Positions 1 through 5,245 of a stretch of DNA of 64,000 bases are shown here, in pieces. Source of the DNA: an uncultured Lachnospiraceae bacterium (GTDB lineage Bacteria > Bacillota > Clostridia > Lachnospirales > Lachnospiraceae). The notes below the pieces were generated by a model, which saw nothing but the letters and a program-made list of their open reading frames with translations, did no database searches and was not told the DNA's origin. The position numbers were made by a program, and so were the translations under genes. The first letter of the stretch is position 1; every line of letters starts with the position of its first letter. Location of the stretch: the NCBI GenBank assembly GCA_951800685.1, contig CATOJY010000009.1, positions 29,161 through 93,160 on the forward strand, in the 5' to 3' direction.

Positions 1-226
1 GTATTCCTTGGTCTTCCACGGTAGTATCAATACGCTCCTGTCTTTCCAGTTCCTCAATGGTTACGCCTAATACCACCGCGATAGCCTCCAGCCGATGTTT
101 GGATGGTACATTTACCCCATTCATATACTGGCTGATCGCTGCCCTGCTATATCCAGTGGCCAATGCCAGCGCTGCACCTGTAATATCTTTTTCTTTCATG
201 ATCCTTTTCATATTCTGCGAAATCAC
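1..226 (-). CDS. XRE-family HTH regulator (3'-truncated by the window)
   Basis: A leftward reading frame runs off the start of the window. From a GTG at 226 (or ATG at 211) it encodes a helix-turn-helix domain; GYSRAAISQYMNG is the recognition-helix region and is followed by a typical VPSKHRLEAIAVVLGV helix. This is the Cro/C1 (XRE) fold, a DNA-binding regulator probably acting on element genes. A GGGGGAAGAAGG stretch before 226 can serve as ribosome binding site. The gene starts about 20 bases after the stop of the 64-aa gene upstream in transcription, so the two are likely cotranscribed. The C-terminal half is outside the window, so any effector domain is unknown. Confidence 0.8.
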   Translation of the reverse strand, partial: MISQNMKRIMKEKDITGAALALATGYSRAAISQYMNGVNVPSKHRLEAIAVVLGVTIEELERQERIDTTVEDQGI

Positions 227-247
227 CTTATTGTCACCTTCTTCCCC

Positions 248-442
248 CTACACTTTCACATCGATATAGAGCCTATTGTCATCCTGCCATGTGAAGCTTT
301 CAACCTTATGTTTTTCATATGCAAGGATGTCATCCTGATACCAGTTGCCACGTGCAAGGGTATCAAATCCTTCGCCCTGCCGTATGACGATCTCCATGTC
401 GTCATCGATCAGCCCCATTTCGTTGATTTTTTCTACTGTCAT
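248..442 (-). CDS. Small hypothetical protein, 64 aa
   Basis: The 64-residue product is acidic and soluble, with no signal peptide or membrane segment. AAAGGA lies at a good distance before the ATG at 442. I do not recognise the family. Residues about 14-21 alternate acidic and hydrophobic and the C-terminus (RLYIDVKV) looks like a closing beta strand, suggesting a small beta-rich fold. It sits directly upstream of the XRE regulator in the same direction and is probably in the same transcript. It could be an accessory or antitoxin-like partner of that regulator, but nothing in the sequence proves this. Confidence 0.55.
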   Translation of the reverse strand: MTVEKINEMGLIDDDMEIVIRQGEGFDTLARGNWYQDDILAYEKHKVESFTWQDDNRLYIDVKV

Positions 443-851
443 GTTTTTTCCTTTCTATCTTGAGTGTTCATGAAATGTACCATCATGTGGTTGATCTCCA
501 TGAACTCTGATTACGTTAAAGCTTCAAGCTAAACTCCTACGGCTTTGCGACCTACTTCGGAAACTGCTTCCTCTTCCGTTGCAAACAGTATTGTACCCAA
601 AAAGCAACGCACAATTTTTTCTGAATTCCGGATATGTAAACTCCGTTTTTCCTACCAGCTTGTTCTGCACTGTTTTCTCTCCAACGCCCTAAAATCTCCA
701 CATATTGCTTTGCCTATATGCTCTTTCTATATAATGTCATCCGCAAATTATTAAACATGTTCACACTCTTTTCTACCTCTAAGGGCAACTTTTTTTAATA
801 TATACCCTACTTTTCAAATTACATGCTCTTCTTTTTCTTTTCTGCATACTG
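443..851. other. Gene-poor stretch with possible decayed coding fragments
   Basis: No convincing complete gene is seen here. On the minus strand around 490-680 there are short protein-like stretches in different frames (for example one reading LGTILFATEEEAVSEVGRKA and stopping near 530), which suggests a decayed small gene. The right half is very T-rich and contains no structure I can name. Confidence 0.35.
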
Positions 852-860
852 TGGTATAAT
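852..860 (+). promoter_or_regulatory. Extended -10 promoter for the 2TM gene
   Basis: TGGTATAAT at 852-860 matches an extended -10 element (TGn followed by TATAAT). No good -35 is visible at 17 bp. It lies 42 bases before the start of the 2TM gene at 903. Confidence 0.5.
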
Positions 861-902
861 TTTTTTAAATTACATTTTACTCAAAAGAAATGGGGCATGT
901 TT

Positions 903-1400
903 ATGCGCGAACGGTACTGGAATTTTTACTTTTCCATAAAATTTAGAGCTTGTTATTACATGTATTTTCAAATTCTTTTTAAACGCGTCAACACATGTAT
1001 CACATGGTTCTTAAGCTTAACTACCCTTTCATGTATAGCTGCATGGGATGTCTGGAAAGAATACAAATTGCTATGGGCTGTGATTATTTGCATCTCTCAA
1101 ATATTGCAGGCTCTTTTCCCAAAACTGCCCTACAACGATATACTCGTTTCCATAAAATTCATGATCAGCGCAGTTGATAAGTTACTGTTAGATATTGACC
1201 ATGACTGGCTTGTCATTGAAATCCACCATCTATCAGATGATGAAATACTTGGTTTATTAGAAAAGCATAAAAACTGCTATTCAAATTTGGTCAACCAATT
1301 CTTTTCGGGGGAATATCTACCTGTAATAAAATATTGCGAAAAGAAAGCCGATCAAGAATGTAGAACATTTTTTTCAGTAACTTATCCAACACAAGATTAA
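903..1400 (+). CDS. Two-TM membrane protein with soluble tail (SLATT-like layout)
   Basis: The 165-aa product has two hydrophobic helices, residues about 30-49 (ITWFLSLTTLSCIAAW) and 56-73 (LLWAVIICISQILQAL), followed by a long helical cytoplasmic tail rich in Asp, Glu and Lys. This layout matches the SLATT class of 2TM effector domains known from nucleotide-signal defence systems, but I could not confirm homology by eye, so the assignment is only architectural. ATG at 903 is preferred over 897 because GGGG sits 7 bases before 903. The proline-rich microprotein follows only 14 bases after the stop, so the two form an operon. Confidence 0.55.
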   Translation: MRERYWNFYFSIKFRACYYMYFQILFKRVNTCITWFLSLTTLSCIAAWDVWKEYKLLWAVIICISQILQALFPKLPYNDILVSIKFMISAVDKLLLDIDHDWLVIEIHHLSDDEILGLLEKHKNCYSNLVNQFFSGEYLPVIKYCEKKADQECRTFFSVTYPTQD

Positions 1401-1414
1401 AGGAGGTAACCCAA

Positions 1415-1549
1415 ATGCCTAAAAACACAACCGGACCCAACATATCTATTCCTATACCACCATCTCCGCCACCAGAAATAAAGCATGATGGAGGCGGCGC
1501 CCCTGGGCCACGGCATCCTGCTCCGCCTTGCCCGCCACCCAAAAAGTAG
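1415..1549 (+). CDS. Proline-rich microprotein, 44 aa
   Basis: AAGGAGGT ends 7 bases before the ATG, a strong site that overlaps the end of the preceding gene. The 44-residue product is about one third proline, with PIPPSPPPE near the middle, a GGGAPGP turn and a PPCPPPKK C-terminus. It has no membrane segment. It is translationally linked to the 2TM protein, so it may be a partner, immunity peptide or linker of that membrane protein; this is inference. It is too short for most automatic callers. Its stop (1547-1549) lies 5 bases from the stop of the convergent gene at 1554. Confidence 0.65.
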   Translation: MPKNTTGPNISIPIPPSPPPEIKHDGGGAPGPRHPAPPCPPPKK

Positions 1550-1553
1550 AACT

Positions 1554-1706
1554 TCATCTTTTTTTAAATATCTGCTCCTTCATAATTTCAAATTCACAGT
1601 AGTCGCACATGGTACAGGGGTTCTTCTTGATCAGATCCCGAATGAATGCTCTGTACCATGCAACACCTGCTGCCATTCCAATAAGGAACCAAGCAAATTG
1701 TTCCAT
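1554..1706 (-). CDS. Membrane microprotein with C-x2-C-x2-C motif, 50 aa
   Basis: This leftward 50-aa frame starts at ATG 1706 with AGGAAGG upstream. Residues about 4-18 (FAWFLIGMAAGVAWY) form one membrane helix, followed by a basic segment and then PCTMCDYCEFE, a cysteine cluster that could bind a metal or form disulfides. It converges on the proline-rich microprotein. Its start lies against promoter block A, so the block serves genes on both sides. The family is not recognised. The clean ribosome binding site, a plausible membrane helix and the conserved-looking cysteine cluster support a real gene. Confidence 0.6.
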   Translation of the reverse strand: MEQFAWFLIGMAAGVAWYRAFIRDLIKKNPCTMCDYCEFEIMKEQIFKKR

Positions 1707-1715
1707 TCTTCATTT

Positions 1716-1812
1716 CCTTCCTAATTTAGTTCTACCGGTTTCAGAAAACTTTTCTTGTCCTTTCCCCACATTCTCCGTATAATCTAACTACAGGCACTGA
1801 CATGCCGAGTAT
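1716..1812 (+). promoter_or_regulatory. Repeated promoter block, copy A
   Basis: Contains TTGTCC (1755-1760), a 17-bp spacer and TATAAT (1778-1783), then CTAACTACAGG. An inverted repeat GGCA-N6-TGCC (1793-1806) follows just downstream of the expected start point. The block is closely similar to 2360-2455 and 3330-3421. It lies between a leftward gene (1554-1706) and a rightward one (1837-2169). Confidence 0.75.
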
Positions 1813-1836
1813 TTTGTAAGGAGAGGATTTCTTCAA

Positions 1837-2169
1837 ATGACTGATAACGACATAAAAATTTTAAAATCTGTAAGCGAATCCGGTGGTATAGCTGACATTG
1901 GATATTACCGCACACTGGATATTGGTGCTGACTCCAGACTTCAATATCTTGAAAATCAAGGTCTAATCAAGAAACACTCGCCGGAAGATGATTTATCCTA
2001 TAGCGGTGACTTCGAAATTACCGGTAAAGGTTATGCATTTCTATCTGATTATGAGCTTGGCATTCAAAAATCAAAATCCGCACGAAAGAGCGAACTTTTA
2101 TCAAATATCTATATCCCCTTGATCATCACCATAATTACAAATATCATAATCGCCCTATTAAGAAATTAA
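1837..2169 (+). CDS. Possible winged-helix protein with C-terminal membrane anchor
   Basis: The 110-aa product has an N-terminal region (about 1-75) that looks like a winged helix: MTDNDIKILKSVSESGG, then RLQYLENQGLIKKH, then a beta wing ending EITGKGYAFLSDYE. A charged linker and a single C-terminal membrane helix (about 90-107, YIPLIITIITNIIIALL) follow. Such tail-anchored layouts suit a membrane-tethered sensor or regulator. GGAGAGG precedes the ATG and promoter copy A lies immediately upstream. A second protein of the same layout is encoded at 2503-2853, suggesting a duplicated module. The last 26 bases overlap an antisense membrane microprotein gene (2144-2251). No named family is recognised. 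Confidence 0.65.
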   Translation: MTDNDIKILKSVSESGGIADIGYYRTLDIGADSRLQYLENQGLIKKHSPEDDLSYSGDFEITGKGYAFLSDYELGIQKSKSARKSELLSNIYIPLIITIITNIIIALLRN

Positions 2170-2251
2170 AAATGATTGTCGTCGCAATGCTCACAATGAT
2201 TGGTAGTATATAATTACTGTTGTCATTGTGAGTTTGATTATAGCCTCCCAT
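2144..2251 (-). CDS. Antisense membrane microprotein, 35 aa
   Basis: The leftward ATG at 2251 is preceded by GGAGG at a spacing of 9, a very good ribosome binding site. The peptide has a polar Asn-rich start (GGYNQTHNDNSN) and one membrane helix (YILPIIVSIATTIIFNFL). Its 3' end overlaps the 3' end of the rightward gene 1837-2169, so the two convergent mRNAs are complementary at their ends. Its first part contains an inverted repeat CTCACAATGA/TCATTGTGAG (2190-2199/2223-2232). Size, hydrophobicity and antisense overlap resemble type I toxin loci, but a small membrane partner of the rightward protein is equally possible. Confidence 0.5.
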   Translation of the reverse strand: MGGYNQTHNDNSNYILPIIVSIATTIIFNFLIGRL

Positions 2252-2282
2252 CTTCCCTCGCCTCCTTCTAACTCCTACCGAA

Positions 2283-2311
2283 CCAATGTCATTTACTTAA
2301 GCCCTCCCTCC
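2283..2311. repeat. 29-bp repeat shared with 4368-4396
   Basis: Bases 2283-2300 (CCAATGTCATTTACTTAA) are identical to 4368-4385, and the similarity continues to 2311. At 4368 the sequence is the start region of the small ribbon-helix-helix-like gene, so the copy here looks like the leftover 5' end of a second such gene. Confidence 0.7.
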
Positions 2312-2359
2312 GTTAAGTTAAGGCACCGCTCTCCCTAAAATCCCTGTTGTCCTTACCAT

Positions 2360-2455
2360 TCCTTATTTGGCTTTATCGGTTTCAAGAAAAACCGACCTTG
2401 CTATTTTCCTGCGTTCTCCTTATAATCTAACTACAGGGTACTGGAATACCAGAGT
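2360..2455 (+). promoter_or_regulatory. Repeated promoter block, copy B
   Basis: TTGCTA (2398-2403), 17-bp spacer and TATAAT (2421-2426), then CTAACTACAGG as in copies A and C. An inverted repeat GGTA-N6-TACC occupies 2437-2450, the same place as GGCA-N6-TGCC in copy A; both arms changed together, so the symmetry is kept. Confidence 0.75.
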
Positions 2456-2502
2456 ACATATGTTACAATATTTTTATCATTTATTTACTAGGGAGACTGC
2501 CC

Positions 2503-2853
2503 ATGCTCAAACAAGAACGCAAAGTATTACATCTCATAAAAAAACATTTTGGCTTTTCAGAATTGATTTTTTTAGATTCTGAAAACAGTAAATTAGTTTG
2601 CAATAAAACTGCAGTTAGTTATAAAAACGGAAACATGCCATTGATAATTCATTCTTTATCTGCTCAGGGCTATCTTAAATTACATAAACATCCCACCGAC
2701 ATTTATTTTTGCTTGACATATGAAGGCTATTATCATTTCAAGGTACTCTTGGATAACTTTAAAATTGCTTTCTTTACAAGATGGATTCCTGGTTTTATTT
2801 CAGGTGTTGCATCAGCATTTGTAGTAGAGTGGCTAATACGCAATTTCCTGTAA
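2503..2853 (+). CDS. Second tail-anchored protein of the wHTH-like layout
   Basis: The 116-aa product repeats the layout of 1837-2169: an N-terminal helical region (KQERKVLHLIKKHFGFSELI), a middle with MPLIIHSLSAQGYLKLHK resembling the helix-wing transition, a strand segment DIYFCLTYEGYYHF, and a C-terminal membrane helix (about 93-113, WIPGFISGVASAFVVEWLI). GGGAG precedes the ATG and promoter copy B is immediately upstream. Sequence identity to the first protein is low, so they are either old duplicates or convergent cargo. The 3' end overlaps the antisense gene 2795-2938, as in the first module. Function is unknown. Confidence 0.6.
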   Translation: MLKQERKVLHLIKKHFGFSELIFLDSENSKLVCNKTAVSYKNGNMPLIIHSLSAQGYLKLHKHPTDIYFCLTYEGYYHFKVLLDNFKIAFFTRWIPGFISGVASAFVVEWLIRNFL

Positions 2854-2938
2854 CACTGTGAATTATTAATTCTGTAATCAGAAATCCCGTTATAAATCCA
2901 CTAATTGTTCCCAGCGCTTTAGCAAAGTCGTCTATCAC
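2795..2938 (-). CDS. Second antisense membrane microprotein, 47 aa
   Basis: The leftward GTG at 2938 follows GGGAGG with 5 bases between. The product has one hydrophobic helix (residues about 8-25, LGTISGFITGFLITELII) and a second, weaker hydrophobic patch. It overlaps the last 59 bases of the rightward gene 2503-2853, exactly the arrangement seen at 2144-2251. The repeated position, not sequence similarity, is the main reason to believe both are real. No family is recognised. Confidence 0.45.
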   Translation of the reverse strand: MIDDFAKALGTISGFITGFLITELIIHSVTGNCVLATLLQMLMQHLK

Positions 2939-2945
2939 TCCTGCC

Positions 2946-3050
2946 TCCCCTCTAATTTGGTATTCTTGGTTTTAAAAACTTACTCCCAATTTGTTTATTT
3001 GTTTCTACTGATTCATCCAACTGATATACTGTATGTTTATACAAGTTGCT
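2946..3050. repeat. Partial promoter-block remnant and TGTATGTTTATACAAGTTG repeat
   Basis: Bases about 2946-2977 resemble the first third of the A/B/C promoter blocks (TCTAATTTGG then GGTTTTAAAAAC), but the TTGTCC/TATAAT part is not conserved. TGTATGTTTATACAAGTTG at about 3029-3047 recurs at about 4221-4239, where it covers the 3' end of the ribbon-helix-helix-like gene. This looks like rearranged debris of another module. Confidence 0.5.
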
Positions 3051-3108
3051 TTGTCGGGTTGCGCTGAACTTAGCATGGAAATAGTTCCCTTTGTTAATGC
3101 AATTGATC

Positions 3109-3315
3109 CTACAGACAAGATTCCTTATTGTTATCAGATATTCTTATAATGGGAATATCTCCGTCTGAGATGGGAGAAAGCCCATATTTTGCTCTTTCTT
3201 CATTTATAATTATGGGCTTTTTCTCTGCCTCTTTACCTGCGAAGTCCATTGGATCCACTCCAAGGAATGAAATCATGCTTCTGTCCCAAACAACAATCTT
3301 TTTATCTTTCCTCAC
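3109..3315 (-). CDS. Small hypothetical protein, 68 aa
   Basis: A leftward frame starts at GTG 3315, directly after GGGGAGGAAA; the Shine-Dalgarno spacing is short, so the true start may differ. The product is soluble and charged. Its middle part, INEERAKYGLSPISDGD, resembles the N-E-x-R-x-x-x-G-L-x-P segment seen near the C-terminus of some phage portal proteins, which may indicate a captured fragment. It lies immediately left of promoter block C and so forms the leftward half of that module. No function can be assigned. Confidence 0.45.
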   Translation of the reverse strand: MRKDKKIVVWDRSMISFLGVDPMDFAGKEAEKKPIIINEERAKYGLSPISDGDIPIIRISDNNKESCL

Positions 3316-3329
3316 TTTCCTCCCCTTTT

Positions 3330-3421
3330 TCCTAGTTTGGTTCTACTGGTTTTAGAAAACCGTTCTTGTCCTTTCCCCACATTCTCCGTATAATCTAACT
3401 ACAGGGCATTGGCGTACTCGA
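3330..3421 (+). promoter_or_regulatory. Repeated promoter block, copy C
   Basis: TTGTCC (3366-3371), 17-bp spacer and TATAAT (3389-3394), then CTAACTACAGG. From 3366 to 3404 it is nearly identical to copy A. GGTTTTAGAAAACC (3348-3361) forms a short inverted repeat upstream of the -35. The downstream symmetric site of A and B is degraded here. Confidence 0.75.
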
Positions 3422-3554
3422 ATGCAAAATGCCCTATCAATAACTCCAATAACTGTATACAAGCTTAAAATCCTATTGTGTAAACATTGTCCTTCATTTA
3501 TAATTGGGCTATAATCGTTTTTTTCTAAATACAAAAGAAAGGACAAAAATTACT

Positions 3555-4046
3555 ATGGAATCTGAAATTATGACATTAAAGGGAACAAACGGTACCATCA
3601 CTGCTTATGCAAACAAGGTGGTTATATCCAGAAGCGGTTTTATTGCTACTGCTTCGCATGGTTTTAAGGGGGATCGGACTTTCTTTTACCGAGACTTGTC
3701 CGGAATAGATTTCAAAAAACCCGGTCTTACCAATGGCTATATTAAATTCATAGTTCCCGGTGCAAAAGATACTTCTATGAATAATAATTTAATGTTTACG
3801 TCATCCGACAGTATGAGTGATGAGAATTCTGTCATTCTTCGCGCTTTCAACAAAAATACACCTGCTCTATCCGAAGAAATGTATGAATTTTTGATGCAAA
3901 AAATCCAAGAATCAAAAAATCCTACACCTTCACAGCCTACAATCTCTTCTGCTGATGAAATACTAAAATATAAACAATTATTAGACGCTGGTATCATTTC
4001 GCAAGATGAATTTGATGCCAAAAAGAAACAGCTATTAAATTTATAA
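3555..4046 (+). CDS. DUF4429 / SHOCT domain protein
   Basis: The start at 3555 (MESEIMTLKGTNG) is favoured over 3504 because GAAAGGAC lies 12 bases before it. Residues about 5-110 match DUF4429: LKGTNGTITAYANKVVISR, HGFKGDRTFFYRDLSGIDFK and LTNGYIKFIVPG. A Pro/Gln linker follows, and the last 33 residues (ADEILKYKQLLDAGIISQDE, then FDAKKKQLL) are a SHOCT domain, a short C-terminal oligomerisation-type helix pair. The role of this pairing is unknown, and proteins of this kind are common on mobile elements. It has its own promoter (copy C) and terminator (4105-4133), so it behaves as an independent cargo unit. Confidence 0.85.
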   Translation: MESEIMTLKGTNGTITAYANKVVISRSGFIATASHGFKGDRTFFYRDLSGIDFKKPGLTNGYIKFIVPGAKDTSMNNNLMFTSSDSMSDENSVILRAFNKNTPALSEEMYEFLMQKIQESKNPTPSQPTISSADEILKYKQLLDAGIISQDEFDAKKKQLLNL

Positions 4047-4104
4047 CTAACTTTCTCTTGATCCTTCTATACAAACCCAAAGTAAATCTCTTTTCATATC
4101 TGAG

Positions 4105-4133
4105 GAATAAGCTATGAGCTTATTCTTCTTTTA
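4105..4133 (+). terminator. Intrinsic terminator after the DUF4429 gene
   Basis: A perfect 9-bp stem, GAATAAGCT / AGCTTATTC with a 3-base loop, is followed by TTCTTTTA. It lies 59 bases after the stop at 4046. Confidence 0.8.
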
Positions 4134-4227
4134 TGTCACATATTCCCTCAAACCTCCTCCTATATTTCTTTAACTCCCTTTTCGGAAAAGTGTTCCCGCT
4201 GTATATTGGAACTACTTTTTGTGTATG

Positions 4228-4377
4228 TTTATACAAGTTGTCTAGATACTGTCTTGGATTCATCTTTCAGAGACGCCAGCCCACGATTTATTAAATCCCG
4301 AATCATATCATTCTGGGTTCCTCTGTAATAGCGTTCTTTCTTTGCCGAATCCAGTTCTGCCTCCATGCCAATGTCAT
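4228..4377 (-). pseudogene. Ribbon-helix-helix-like small protein, probably frameshifted
   Basis: Two readings are possible. From ATG 4377 the frame is open for 49 residues and ends with GTQNDMIRDLINRGLASL, a typical RHH-type helix. From ATG 4366 the N-terminus instead reads MEAELDSAKKERYYRG, which fits that helix much better, but the frame breaks at the GGG near 4319-4324. One extra G therefore probably disrupts an original RHH DNA-binding protein of about 45-50 aa; a short genuine protein in the 4377 frame cannot be excluded. GGAGGGAAGG lies upstream. It is the leftward half of the module around promoter copy E. Confidence 0.5.
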
Positions 4378-4446
4378 TTACTTAAACCTTCCCTCCTATA
4401 CTGCCAACTTTCCGTCTGAGCTCTGCCGCCTTGTCTACTTTCCTAT

Positions 4447-4505
4447 CTTGTAATTCCCGTTTTGCTCCTTTATACTTGTGGTATAGGCCACCACCATGGC
4501 CGAGT
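4447..4505 (+). promoter_or_regulatory. Diverged fourth promoter block (copy E)
   Basis: TTGTAA (4447-4452), 17-bp spacer and TATACT (4470-4475), then GGCC-N8-GGCC (4485-4500) and CCGAGTAC. It has the same geometry as copies A-C, and the tail TGCCGAGTA of copy A has its counterpart here. It separates the RHH-like gene (left) from a 52-aa gene (right). Confidence 0.6.
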
Positions 4506-4529
4506 ACATAAAGAAAGGAGAATTCCATA

Positions 4530-4688
4530 TTGAAAAATACACAGTATTATATTGATATGTTTCGAGACATTGTCCTAAACGATATTTTGAATGCCCCAAC
4601 AGACGAATCCACTATAGATTATCTTTCTGATTGCCTGAAACAAGCTTACGAAACCGTTCTCGATACGATCCGTGCCGAAGCAAAATAA
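4530..4688 (+). CDS. Small acidic protein, 52 aa (TTG start)
   Basis: AAAGGAG lies 9 bases before a TTG start at 4530. The product, with DMFRDIVLNDILNAP and YLSDCLKQAYETVLDTI, looks like two amphipathic helices and is acidic and soluble. It has a matching promoter (copy E). Its 3' half overlaps the leftward gene 4612-4869, so one of the two may be wrong or they may be convergent overlapping genes as in the modules to the left. The family is not recognised. Confidence 0.45.
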   Translation: MKNTQYYIDMFRDIVLNDILNAPTDESTIDYLSDCLKQAYETVLDTIRAEAK

Positions 4689-4869
4689 AATATCCTACAG
4701 TCTGAATGGCTATGCTTATTGCCGTAAGTGTAGCCATTTCCTTTTTTGCCCTTTTGACCGTGCTATCCAATATCAGAAGAATTCTTCTCTCGCTTAGTTC
4801 TATCTCGTTCTTCACGAATCTTGTTTTTGCCGGTGCATTATCCCATTCATTCCAGTTTTTTAATTTCAT
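4612..4869 (-). CDS. Small single-TM protein coupled to an XRE regulator
   Basis: The start codon at 4869 overlaps the stop of the XRE gene (ATGA, 4866-4869), the usual sign of translational coupling. The 85-aa product has a charged N-terminus (WNEWDNAPAKTR), a basic helix and one hydrophobic helix at about residues 46-64 (ATLTAISIAIQTVGYFILL), then a basic tail. It may be a membrane-attached partner of the regulator, for instance controlling its release; this is inference. The tail overlaps the 52-aa gene on the other strand. Confidence 0.6.
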   Translation of the reverse strand: MKLKNWNEWDNAPAKTRFVKNEIELSERRILLILDSTVKRAKKEMATLTAISIAIQTVGYFILLRHGSYRERFRKLVSGNQKDNL

Positions 4870-5087
4870 CCCCCTCCTACCTCCTGTACTACCTTAAACA
4901 GTTCATTGGCATCTACCTCAAGGGCAAGCATTATTTTCAATACGTCTGTATCCCGTATGACCTTCCTCCCTCTCAGCATGTCGTTAAACTGCTGTTTTGA
5001 GTACCCCGCCTTCTCAGCTACTGCACTCTGTTTCAAGCACTTTCTTGTAATAATCTCTTCTACATTCGGTGCTACAATGGATTTCAA
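4866..5087 (-). CDS. XRE-family HTH protein (Cro-like)
   Basis: The 73-aa product is essentially one XRE helix-turn-helix domain: VEEIITRKCLKQSAVAEKAG, then YSKQQFNDMLRGRKVI as the recognition segment, then LKIMLALEVDANELF. It is divergent from the S24 repressor at 5246, and between them lie four operator-like palindromes. The pair therefore resembles a phage-type Cro/CI switch in which this protein is the Cro-like side; that is inference from layout. AAAGGGGGTG precedes the ATG. Confidence 0.8.
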   Translation of the reverse strand: MKSIVAPNVEEIITRKCLKQSAVAEKAGYSKQQFNDMLRGRKVIRDTDVLKIMLALEVDANELFKVVQEVGGG

Positions 5088-5103
5088 GTTTTCACCCCCT
5101 TTC

Positions 5104-5210
5104 CTAAAGATTCTTTAGCTCCATTTCATGGTATATCAAGTTTCTTTAGTTGTCAATACCATTTTCTAAATTTTCTTTAGTTTTTGTATTTACTTTTAAA
5201 GATTTTTGAG
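5104..5210. promoter_or_regulatory. Four evenly spaced operators between divergent repressors
   Basis: CTAAAGATTCTTTAG (5104-5118) is an almost perfect palindrome. Related 15-mers follow at 5135-5149 (ATCAAGTTTCTTTAG), 5166-5180 (CTAAATTTTCTTTAG) and 5196-5210 (TTAAAGATTTTTGAG). Starts are 31, 31 and 30 bp apart, close to three DNA turns, so bound repressors would lie on one face. Both divergent promoters must lie within or next to this array. Confidence 0.8.
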
Positions 5211-5245
5211 TTATATTGTTTATACATAATTGAGGAGGAAAAGTT

